DNA of 64,000 nt, taken from the NCBI RefSeq assembly GCF_900106555.1, contig NZ_FNOE01000018.1, forward strand, positions 1 to 64,000, read 5' to 3'. Within the stretch, counting starts at the first letter, position 1; each line of letters opens with the position of its first letter. Both the position numbers and the translations under genes were made by a program. The notes beneath the pieces are model-generated. The model saw only the letters and a program-made list of their open reading frames with translations. It had not been told where the DNA came from and did not search any database. Source of the DNA: Nitrosomonas oligotropha (lineage in GTDB: Bacteria > Pseudomonadota > Gammaproteobacteria > Burkholderiales > Nitrosomonadaceae). Positions 8,666 through 16,295 of the stretch are shown here, one piece after another.

Positions 8666-9661
8666 ATGACAACACAAATATCCAGCACACCCGCCAATCA
8701 TTCACCCATCCGCCTCATCATTCATGGCGGCGCGGGCGCGATCAAACGCAACCGCCTGACTGCGGAACGCGAACAGGCTTACCGGCAAGTGCTGGCAGAG
8801 TCGCTAACCGCTGGTCATGCCGTGCTCAAAGAGGGCGGCAGCAGTATCGATGCGGTGATTGCCGCGATTGTGGTCATGGAGGATTCGCCGTTGTTCAATG
8901 CCGGTAAAGGCGCGGTATTCAGTCACGAAGGCCGTAACGAGCTGGATGCATCGATCATGGACGGCGCTACACGCATGGCGGGCGCGATTGCCGGGGTCAC
9001 CACGATCCGCAATCCGATCCGCGCCGCGCATGCGGTCATGACGCAAAGCAAACATGTGATGCTGATCGGCCAGGGCGCGGAGACTTTCGCTGCCGGGCAT
9101 GGCACGGAAATCGTCGATTCATCCTATTTCTACACACAGCACCGCTGGGATCAGCTACAAAAAGCCATCGCGAAAGAACAAGTGGTGCGCGATCACGACA
9201 TGGATTCCGGCACGCCGTCGCCCGATGGCGATGAGAAACACGGCACTGTCGGCGCCGTAGCGCTGGATCGCTGCGGCAATCTCGCCGCAGGCACTTCGAC
9301 CGGCGGACTCACGAACAAGCGTTATGGACGCGTCGGCGATTCACCCATCATCGGCGCGGGCACTTACGCGGACAATCGTTCAGTCGCGGTATCCGCAACC
9401 GGCAGCGGCGAAATGTTCATCCAAACCGCAGCGGCGTTTAATACGGCGGCGCAGGTGCGGTTGCAACAAGTTCCTCTCGCCGAGGCTGCCGACCGTACAC
9501 TCGCGGAAGTCGCCGCGCTCGGCGGCGACGGCGGTTTGATCGTGCTGGATGCGCAAGGCCGCTTCGCGATGCGTTTCAACACCAGCGGCATGTTCCGCGG
9601 CAGCATCGGGGACGATGGCATTGCGCGAACGGGTATTTTTCCAGATGACGTAGATTATTAG
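8666..9661 (+). CDS. iaaA: Isoaspartyl peptidase / plant-type L-asparaginase
   Basis: N-terminal nucleophile hydrolase of the Ntn family that removes isoaspartyl dipeptides and has asparaginase activity. The 331-residue precursor shows LIIHGGAGAI near the N-terminus, FNAGKGAVF, ELDASIMDG, and the autocleavage site HGTVGAVALD with nucleophile Thr194. GGLTNKRYGRVGDSPIIGAGTYADN and SATGSGE complete the family pattern. There is no signal peptide, so it should be cytoplasmic. It converges with the ribonucleotide reductase gene; the two stop codons overlap by four bases. Confidence 0.93.
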   Translation: MTTQISSTPANHSPIRLIIHGGAGAIKRNRLTAEREQAYRQVLAESLTAGHAVLKEGGSSIDAVIAAIVVMEDSPLFNAGKGAVFSHEGRNELDASIMDGATRMAGAIAGVTTIRNPIRAAHAVMTQSKHVMLIGQGAETFAAGHGTEIVDSSYFYTQHRWDQLQKAIAKEQVVRDHDMDSGTPSPDGDEKHGTVGAVALDRCGNLAAGTSTGGLTNKRYGRVGDSPIIGAGTYADNRSVAVSATGSGEMFIQTAAAFNTAAQVRLQQVPLAEAADRTLAEVAALGGDGGLIVLDAQGRFAMRFNTSGMFRGSIGDDGIARTGIFPDDVDY

Positions 9662-11475
9662 TCCGGTTCCCGCTCCAGACCGCAGCAATGCGGCACCACG
9701 TGTTCTACATCCGGTTTATGCAAAATTTCTCCAGTCACCGCATTGGGCCGGAACGTGGTGCATCCCTTCAAACCGAGATCGTAAGCTTGCCGGTACAAAT
9801 CGAAAAAAGCCGCGAAGTCGTAATCCACTGGAACATTGATCGTCTTGGAAATCGCTTGATCGACGTACGGCTGAATTGCCGCCTGCATGCGCAAATGCTC
9901 GGCCGGTGCCAGTTCGTGCGCGGTGACAAAAGCCGGAGGAAAATCATCGCTGACGTGGTCCTTACGCCATAGAGCGACGGCATAATCGGTCACCGCATAA
10001 TCCGCGTAACAGCCGTCGCGGTTCAATACCCGGCGCGTGTAATCACTGCCAAATACCGGTTCTAATCCGCTCGAAACATTGTTGGCCAGCAGACTGATGG
10101 TACCCGCCGGAGCGATGGCGGTCAGGTGGCTGTTGCGGATACCGTATTGCGCGATACCGCTGCGTATGGATTCCGGCAAAGTGCGCACAAAAGCGCCAGC
10201 CAAATATTTTTCCTTATGGAACAGCGGAAACGCGCCTTTCTCGCGCGCCAGTTCTATCGAAGCCTGATAGGCCGCGTGACAGATGCGCTGCATAACTTGC
10301 TGAGCGATTTGCACCGCTTCACTGCTACCGTAGCGGATTTGCAGCATGATCAGCGCATCGGCCAAGCCCGACAGGCCCAAACCGATGCGGCGCGAGCGGT
10401 GCGCCTGTTCAGCCTGACGGGTTAAGGGAAAATGCGAAACATCGATGACATTATCCAGCAGCCGTACGGCAGTTGCGGCTGTCGCCCCAATCGCATCGAA
10501 ATCAAGCCACGCTTGCACGGTAAAAGGATCGCGTACGAATTGCGTGAGGTTGATCGAACCCAGATTGCAAGCACCGTACGACGGCAGCGGCACTTCGCCG
10601 CACGGATTGGTGGCTTGAATCGTTTCGCAGTAATACAGATTATTCAGCCGGTTGATGCGGTCGATGAACAACATGCCCGGTTCGGCGTAGTCGTAGTTGG
10701 CCTGCATGATTTTCTGCCATAACGTACGCGCCCGGATGCGTTTGTACACCTTGCACGGCACCGGATCATCGCAACCCGGCCAGGCACGCATGAGCAGCTC
10801 GCCACCGGCTTCACTTTCATTCGCAGGAAAAACCAGCAGCCAATCTTCGTCGCGGCTGATGGCGGCCATGAACGCATCGCTAACGAGCACGGAAACATTA
10901 AAATGCCGCAACTGACTGCGATCCTGCTTGGCGGCGATGAATTCCTCGATATCCGGATGATCGCAACGCAACGTACCCATCATCGCACCGCGCCGCGCGC
11001 CGGTCGACAGGATGGTCGCGCACATGCTGTCCCAGATGCGCATGAACGAAACCGGCCCGGAAGCTACCGACCCTACACTGGCGGCTGGCACGCCGCGTGG
11101 CCGCAACGTCGAGAAATCATAACCAACCCCGCCGCCCTGCTGCATCGTCAACGCGCCTTCCTTGAGCGCGTCAAAAATGCCGTCCATCGAATCAGCAATC
11201 ATCCCCATCACGAAACAATTGAACAACGTCACCTGATGTGCAGTGCCCGCTCCGGCTTGAATCCGCCCGCCGGGAAGAAATTTAAAATCGCGCAGAATGC
11301 TGTAAAAACGCGCCTGCCAATCATCCGGATTTTTCTCCGGCACGGCCAGCGCCTTCGCGACGCGCTGCCAAGTGTCTTCGACGCAAGTATCCAGGGCGAC
11401 ACCGTGCTCATAGTGGCGGTATTTGGTATCCCAGATGTGCTGCGCGATGGGGGGGGTGGAATAAGATTCTTTCAT
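9658..11475 (-). CDS. nrdJ: Adenosylcobalamin-dependent (class II) ribonucleotide reductase
   Basis: Makes deoxyribonucleotides with a coenzyme B12 radical instead of an oxygen-made tyrosyl radical, so it works with or without oxygen. The 605-residue product has FLPGGRIQAGAG, the active-site region TLFNCFVMG, STGARRGAMMGTLRCDHPDI, NPCGEVPLPSYGACNLGSINL and GCTTFRPN, then CC near the C-terminus as expected for the re-reducing cysteine pair. Codons 7-9 contain a run of eight C on the coding strand (G8 at 11449-11456 on the plus strand), which is in frame here. I see no cobalamin riboswitch in the ~110 bases upstream. Confidence 0.93.
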   Translation of the reverse strand: MKESYSTPPIAQHIWDTKYRHYEHGVALDTCVEDTWQRVAKALAVPEKNPDDWQARFYSILRDFKFLPGGRIQAGAGTAHQVTLFNCFVMGMIADSMDGIFDALKEGALTMQQGGGVGYDFSTLRPRGVPAASVGSVASGPVSFMRIWDSMCATILSTGARRGAMMGTLRCDHPDIEEFIAAKQDRSQLRHFNVSVLVSDAFMAAISRDEDWLLVFPANESEAGGELLMRAWPGCDDPVPCKVYKRIRARTLWQKIMQANYDYAEPGMLFIDRINRLNNLYYCETIQATNPCGEVPLPSYGACNLGSINLTQFVRDPFTVQAWLDFDAIGATAATAVRLLDNVIDVSHFPLTRQAEQAHRSRRIGLGLSGLADALIMLQIRYGSSEAVQIAQQVMQRICHAAYQASIELAREKGAFPLFHKEKYLAGAFVRTLPESIRSGIAQYGIRNSHLTAIAPAGTISLLANNVSSGLEPVFGSDYTRRVLNRDGCYADYAVTDYAVALWRKDHVSDDFPPAFVTAHELAPAEHLRMQAAIQPYVDQAISKTINVPVDYDFAAFFDLYRQAYDLGLKGCTTFRPNAVTGEILHKPDVEHVVPHCCGLEREPD

Positions 11476-11589
11476 GAATTTCAGGATAGCATCGAATTAA
11501 TCTGAAATATACGTCGCCCGAAATGATAAAGTTATCAATCGCTCCTCTATGATTTTTATCTCAAATCCGCTAGATAATAAAGAAACACA

Positions 11590-12408
11590 ATGAAAAACCA
11601 CCCAATAAAACCCGGCAGCAAGCTCGATCTGTCGCAATGTGATCCCGGTGATACCGGCGATTTCGAGAAAACCACGCAAGGTAAGGAAGACGCCAAAGTG
11701 GTCACGGAAAAATTGATCGGCAAGCTGGATGAATTACAGGAGCGTTTGTTCGCCAACGGCAACCGCGCGTTGCTGGTCGTGCTACAGGGCATGGATACCA
11801 GCGGCAAGGATGGCGTCATCAAGCATGTGATGTCGGGCGTCAATCCGCAAGGCTGCAAGGTGGTGACGTTCAAGACGCCATCGGCGGAAGAACTAAAGCA
11901 TGATTTTTTGTGGCGCGTGCATCAGAAAGCGCCGGAGAAAGGCCAGATCGGTATTTTCAACCGTTCGCATTATGAAGATGTGCTGATCACGCGCGTGCAT
12001 GGCTTGATTTCGGATAAGGTGGTGCAACAACGGTTTAACCAGATCAATGAATTTGAAGAACTATTGTCTGAAAGCGGCACGTGCATTCTGAAGTTTTTTC
12101 TGCATATTTCCAAGGATGAGCAGAAAAAACGACTGGAGGAGCGCATCAACAACCCGGAAAAACGCTGGAAATTCAACGAAGGCGACATCGAAGAACGTAA
12201 ATTCTGGAAAAACTATATCGAAGCGTTCGAAGCCATGCTCAGCGCCACTAGCACCGATCTCGCGCCGTGGCATATCGTGCCGGCCAACTACAAGTGGTAC
12301 CGCAATCTGGTTATTGCACAGCAGGTGGTCAATGCGCTGGAAAACATGAAACTGAAAACGCCGCCCGCACCCGCCGGAATCAATTTTGATACCTTGAAGA
12401 TTGAGTAG
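11590..12408 (+). CDS. ppk2: Polyphosphate kinase 2 family protein
   Basis: PPK2-type enzyme that transfers phosphate between polyphosphate and a nucleotide (AMP or ADP). The 272-residue single-domain protein has Walker A GMDTSGKDGVIKHV, the lid region, and Walker B-like GQIGIFNRSHYEDVLITRVH, followed by FFLHISKDEQKKRLEERI. The length fits one-domain PPK2 proteins; which class (AMP- or ADP-directed) cannot be decided by eye. The upstream gap holds an inverted repeat TGATAA-AG-TTATCA (11524-11537). The CYTH-CHAD gene follows 56 bases downstream in the same direction, which fits a shared polyphosphate role. Confidence 0.92.
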   Translation: MKNHPIKPGSKLDLSQCDPGDTGDFEKTTQGKEDAKVVTEKLIGKLDELQERLFANGNRALLVVLQGMDTSGKDGVIKHVMSGVNPQGCKVVTFKTPSAEELKHDFLWRVHQKAPEKGQIGIFNRSHYEDVLITRVHGLISDKVVQQRFNQINEFEELLSESGTCILKFFLHISKDEQKKRLEERINNPEKRWKFNEGDIEERKFWKNYIEAFEAMLSATSTDLAPWHIVPANYKWYRNLVIAQQVVNALENMKLKTPPAPAGINFDTLKIE

Positions 12409-12464
12409 TACAGTATCCGCTTCAGCCGCCGCCCGCAGCGGCATTATCCCAGTGAAAAGATTTT

Positions 12465-13955
12465 ATGGAAATCGAGCTCAAGCTGGCTTTGCAGCCACGC
12501 CATGCGACCCGCATCCGGCGCCATCCCCTGTTGAACGCCAGCACACCGCAACAGCATGCACTGCTCAGCATTTATTTCGATACCCCGAAGTTTGATTTGA
12601 TGCGGCGCGGCATCGCGTTGCGCGTACGCCGGGTGAACAATCAGTGGATTCAAACGTTGAAAGCCGAAGCACAATCGGTCGGCGCGTTGACGAGCCGGCC
12701 GGAATGGGAAATGGCCGTTGCAGACGGCAGCCATCCGGATTTCTCCGCATTGCCGCCAACGGCGCTGGATCTGCTCGCCGGAATCAAACTTAAGCGCATC
12801 GCACCGGTATTCACCACCGAGTTCCGGCGCACAACATGGCAAATCGGCGATGGTGCCACGCAAGCAGAAGTGGCGCTCGACACCGGCAAAATCTTCGCCG
12901 CTGAGTTATCGCGCGATATTTGCGAAGTGGAAATCGAACTCAAATCCGGTCCGGCGGAATTTTTATTTGATATTGCAACGCAATTGCTGCAGCAAGCGCC
13001 ATTGCATATCGAACCGCGCAGCAAAGCGGAACGCGGTTATATCCTGTGCGGCGCGCTTAGTCCCAGTCCGGTCAAAGCCATCCGCCCGGACATCGGCCGG
13101 AACCAACCAGCGGGTGAAGCATGGCATGCCATGGTGCAAGCGGCGTTGGTGCAGTTATCCGCCAACGTACCTGGCTTTCTCGAACAAGCAGAGAACATCG
13201 AGTACCTGCATCAGCTGCGCATTGCGTTGCGCCGTTTACGTGGCGGTGCGCAATTGGCGAAATCGCTGGGACAGGAAATACCTGTTTGGGAACAACCGTT
13301 GCGCGCATTGACCCACGCACTGAATCCAGCGCGCGACTGGGATGTGTTTCACCAAGAAATGCTACCCGGCATCCTGCCTGTTCTGGCTACATCAGCCGAA
13401 AATACCGCCGTTTCCGAAACCGCATTGGCTTTGTTGCACAATACCGCTGCGCAAGCAAGGCAACGGGCGCAAGCATTATTGCTGGCACCGGCACTCACCC
13501 AGCTCATGCTCGACATCGGCCGCAGTCTTTTGATAGCACCGGTCAATGAACACATGCGCACTACCGGAACATGGGCTGAAGTCATACTGGAGAAACGCTG
13601 GCAGAAGCTGCGCACATGCTGTCGCGGTTTTGCCCGGCTGGATCCGGCGGAGCGCCATTTTGCGCGTATCGCCGCCAAAAAAATGCGTTACTGCGTGGAA
13701 GCGTTTGCACCGCTATACGGAAAACGGGTGAATCGATTCTTGACCGCTTTGGCCGCTTTACAAGACGAATTGGGAATCGAGAACGACCGGCGTATCGCGC
13801 TGCAGTTACTGTACAAGCTACCGCATAAATCCGCCGCGCTCGGCTTTGAATTTGGCCGCCTCAGTGGCGTATTGGCATCCGAAGCCGCGCGGCATCCACG
13901 GTTATCTCCGGCCTTATGGCATCGCCTGGCGCGATCCAGATTGTTCTGGCATTAG
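12465..13955 (+). CDS. CYTH and CHAD domain protein (inorganic triphosphatase-like)
   Basis: The 496-residue protein starts with the CYTH signature ExExK (EIELKLAL, residues 2-9) of tunnel-fold triphosphatases, with YFDTPKFDLMRRGIALRVRR and KAERGYILCG further on. From about residue 210 a CHAD domain follows, a helical domain rich in conserved His, Arg and Lys (LHQLRIALRRLR, ALNPARDWDVF, RIAAKKMRYCVEAFAPLY) known to bind polyphosphate. The order matches the E. coli YgiF type. With ppk2 just upstream, triphosphate or polyphosphate metabolism is likely. The exact substrate is not shown. Confidence 0.92.
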   Translation: MEIELKLALQPRHATRIRRHPLLNASTPQQHALLSIYFDTPKFDLMRRGIALRVRRVNNQWIQTLKAEAQSVGALTSRPEWEMAVADGSHPDFSALPPTALDLLAGIKLKRIAPVFTTEFRRTTWQIGDGATQAEVALDTGKIFAAELSRDICEVEIELKSGPAEFLFDIATQLLQQAPLHIEPRSKAERGYILCGALSPSPVKAIRPDIGRNQPAGEAWHAMVQAALVQLSANVPGFLEQAENIEYLHQLRIALRRLRGGAQLAKSLGQEIPVWEQPLRALTHALNPARDWDVFHQEMLPGILPVLATSAENTAVSETALALLHNTAAQARQRAQALLLAPALTQLMLDIGRSLLIAPVNEHMRTTGTWAEVILEKRWQKLRTCCRGFARLDPAERHFARIAAKKMRYCVEAFAPLYGKRVNRFLTALAALQDELGIENDRRIALQLLYKLPHKSAALGFEFGRLSGVLASEAARHPRLSPALWHRLARSRLFWH

Positions 13956-13974
13956 TATCTAGCGATTAAGCGGA

Positions 13975-14904
13975 TCATCCATGCGCATGCACCAGCCAGG
14001 CGGCAGCGCAGATCGATAGGATGCACGCCGTCAAGGCGGCATAGCCACTCCGGCGGTATTTCCGCGCCAGCAGGGCTTGCGGATACATCGAGATAATAAA
14101 AGGCCGCGACGGATTGTTTGGTTTCGCCATGATGCTGGTATCCGGCTCCAGTGCCAGCTCATCGTGGATCTGCTGCGCTGCGGCGTGCGCTTCAGATCGC
14201 GCCACTTCCCATTCTTGCTGGTCGATGTTGCCGTCCTTGTTGCTGTCGAACCGGTCCCGCAACGCGGCTTGATCCTTTTTCCAATCGTTGATCACATTGA
14301 TCATCACGTCGCGCATTGATTTTTGTGTTGCAGCAGACCAGGTACTGAATTGCCCCAATATGTACAGCGGCTGCCCGGGCAGTATTAGCCACTCGCTGTA
14401 GCGGTAGTTGTTGGTCATGGCATGAACGATCGACTGGCTTTCCAGTATTTGCGTCCGGGTTGGCCATTCGCTATTGCCGTACCACACCAGTTTCTCGATA
14501 CCGTTGATTTCCGCGTGATCCGGATCGACATAACAACTGCTGACGCCATCGGTGAGCCTGAAGCGGTGATCACTGGTATTGGTGTACACCACATTCCAGC
14601 GCGTTTGCGTGCGGCCTCTTTCGGTAAATGTCTCTTGCTGTGCAATTTCACTGCGGTACCAAAGACAAGGATGATTGGATAACGGCGCGTAAATCGGCCG
14701 GTCATCGATGAATTGCCCCTTTCCTTCCAGTTCAACATAACCCTGATGCGCCGAGCGTAATTTAGCAGTCGGCGTATCCTCAATAATGCGCAGCCGTTTC
14801 CAGTTATGCATAAAAAAATAAAAACCGGTCAATGCCGCAACGATCACCGCACCCAGCACATAGGGATAATCCTGCGGCGGGATCTCAGCCAGTATTTGAT
14901 TCAT
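13975..14904 (-). CDS. GIDE-type membrane protein with an inserted EF-hand
   Basis: The 309-residue protein has an N-terminal membrane helix (about 18-32), then a GIDE/BAM-like domain (IEDTPTAKLRSAHQGYVELEG, APLSNHPCLWYRSEI, DPDHAEI), and a C-terminal helix (AALTACILSICAAAWLV). GIDE domains are known from eukaryotic mitochondrial RING ligases and from bacterial membrane proteins without RING, as here. At about residues 219-231 it carries a complete EF-hand loop, DSNKDGNIDQQE, with Asp1, Asn3, Asp5, Gly6, Ile8 and Glu12 all in place, so Ca2+ binding is likely. It lies 12 bases downstream of lemA in the same operon. A stress or envelope role is inferred. Confidence 0.82.
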   Translation of the reverse strand: MNQILAEIPPQDYPYVLGAVIVAALTGFYFFMHNWKRLRIIEDTPTAKLRSAHQGYVELEGKGQFIDDRPIYAPLSNHPCLWYRSEIAQQETFTERGRTQTRWNVVYTNTSDHRFRLTDGVSSCYVDPDHAEINGIEKLVWYGNSEWPTRTQILESQSIVHAMTNNYRYSEWLILPGQPLYILGQFSTWSAATQKSMRDVMINVINDWKKDQAALRDRFDSNKDGNIDQQEWEVARSEAHAAAQQIHDELALEPDTSIMAKPNNPSRPFIISMYPQALLARKYRRSGYAALTACILSICAAAWLVHAHG

Positions 14905-14916
14905 GCGTCCTCCACG

Positions 14917-15495
14917 TCAACCAAACAGCTTGCCGATATTGACATCCTGCTTATCGGTATCGCTGAATTCCAGCAGATCGCGCGGTTTGAATTTAAACCA
15001 ATTGGCGATGATGACATCGGGGAACTGCTCGATGCGCACGTTGTTGATTTTGACGGCTTCGTTGTAGTATTCGCGGCGGTCGGCGATGCTGTTTTCCAAT
15101 CCGCTGATGCGCGCCTGCAAGTGGCGGAATTTCTCGCTGGCTTTCAACTCGGGATAGTCTTCCGCGACGGCAAACAGATTGCCCAATCCCATGCGCAGCA
15201 TATTTTCCGCCGCGCCCAGCGCACCGATATTACCGGTTTCCCGCGCGCTAGCGACCTGCGAGCGCGCCGCAATCACTTGCTTCAGCGTTTCCTGCTCAAA
15301 ACCCATATACTGCTTGCAGGTCTCCACCAGCTTGGGCAGTTCATCATGGCGCTGCTTCAAAAGAATATCGATATTCGACCATGCCTGCGATACGCTGTGC
15401 TTAATATCCACCAAACTGTTATACAGCATGATGCCGTACACAAACACGATGGCAAATCCCGCCAGGAAAATATAAATCATGATATCCAACGTCAC
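14917..15495 (-). CDS. lemA: LemA family protein
   Basis: The 192-residue protein has an N-terminal membrane helix (IYIFLAGFAIVFVYGIMLYN) and the long helical LemA domain: YNSLVDIKHSVSQAWSNIDILLKQRHDELPKL, then ENMLRMGLGNLFAVAEDYPELKASEKF and SRREYYNEAV-like DRREYYNEAVKINNVRIEQFPDVIIA. The family is widespread and of uncertain function; most members are membrane-anchored with the helical bundle outside. Here it precedes the GIDE-type gene, so the two products may work as one membrane complex. Confidence 0.92.
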   Translation of the reverse strand: MTLDIMIYIFLAGFAIVFVYGIMLYNSLVDIKHSVSQAWSNIDILLKQRHDELPKLVETCKQYMGFEQETLKQVIAARSQVASARETGNIGALGAAENMLRMGLGNLFAVAEDYPELKASEKFRHLQARISGLENSIADRREYYNEAVKINNVRIEQFPDVIIANWFKFKPRDLLEFSDTDKQDVNIGKLFG

Positions 15496-15696
15496 ACCTC
15501 CTGTTAGTTACATTGCTGCAATATACAGCACCGATAATCCGGGAAGCCGTTTGAAAAGATGCCGGTAGTGGCTTTATTTCCTCCTATTGCCGCCATTATC
15601 TGGCCGAGCTTCGACGAATGCTATTGACGGGCGATACTGCGCTTCTCTATGCTAACCGGCTTTAAGAATACAATCCGTATGTATCAGGAGTCATCA

Positions 15697-16089
15697 ATGA
15701 GTGTCTGCAAAGAATTAAACCCGTTAACCCAAGCAGCAGTGTTCGTTTCAATCATCCTGGGCTGTACCGGCGCTTCAGCACAAACGGGCGAAGCTCCGCC
15801 GCAACCGGAAAAAACCAAAACCGTCACGATGGTGGTCGGTGAACAAGGTCCCGATGGATGCGAGTTACTCGGCAAAGTGAAGGGTTCCTCGAAAGAAAAT
15901 GAGAGCGGAGAGGACAATACCCCCTATGTGGACCGGCTGATCAAAGCCCGCAACAACTTAAGAAGCGAAGCGCAGCAACTGGGCGGCGACACCGTGCATA
16001 TCATTTACTCCAATAACTCAGGACGGTATGAAATACCCGGGGGTGATAAGGAAATCATATTTGTCGGTAATGTGTATCGCTGCGAATAA
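15697..16089 (+). CDS. Small secreted RcsF/DUF4156-like protein
   Basis: The 130-residue product starts with a signal peptide (AAVFVSIILGCTGASAQ). The start at 15697 is chosen because AGGAG lies six bases upstream; an upstream reading to 15649 has no such site. The mature part has TMVVGEQGPDGCELLGKVKG, a region of helices (ARNNLRSEAQQLGGDTVHI) and a final VYRCE. The spacing of 'C-x-LLG.V.G', 'A..LGGD.V' and a last Cys is like RcsF and DUF4156 outer-membrane stress sensors. No lipobox is clear, and the partner genes of the Rcs system are not here, so function is open. Confidence 0.75.
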   Translation: MSVCKELNPLTQAAVFVSIILGCTGASAQTGEAPPQPEKTKTVTMVVGEQGPDGCELLGKVKGSSKENESGEDNTPYVDRLIKARNNLRSEAQQLGGDTVHIIYSNNSGRYEIPGGDKEIIFVGNVYRCE

Positions 16090-16174
16090 TCCTGAAACAA
16101 TCCGCTGACAACTATTTCCATGCAGCGATACGCAAATGCAGAAAAATGTAAGTTATTATCCCGGCAGTAAGTTT

Positions 16175-16203
16175 TTGAACATGTGAGTAACTTGTCGTAT
16201 AAT
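16175..16203 (+). promoter_or_regulatory. Strong sigma-70-type promoter for the GGDEF-EAL gene
   Basis: TTGAAC (16175-16180) and a perfect TATAAT (16198-16203) are separated by exactly 17 bases. The predicted transcript would start near 16210 and leave an untranslated leader of about 85 bases before the ATG at 16296. Confidence 0.65.
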
Positions 16204-16295
16204 TCCGACCAACTCAGCTCATTTATTGACATCCTATCCGGCATTCAATCCATTGTTAATCCCTCATGAAACCTTGCTGGCAATGCTAACTGCGA

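Noticed and set aside
11476-11589. Cobalamin riboswitch upstream of nrdJ or ppk2
   Set aside because: Only ~110 bases are available, and no B12-box-like sequence is visible; only a short inverted repeat TGATAA-AG-TTATCA is present.
12061-12444. Open frame of 127 codons opposite ppk2
   Set aside because: Overlaps a well-supported gene and lacks a ribosome site.
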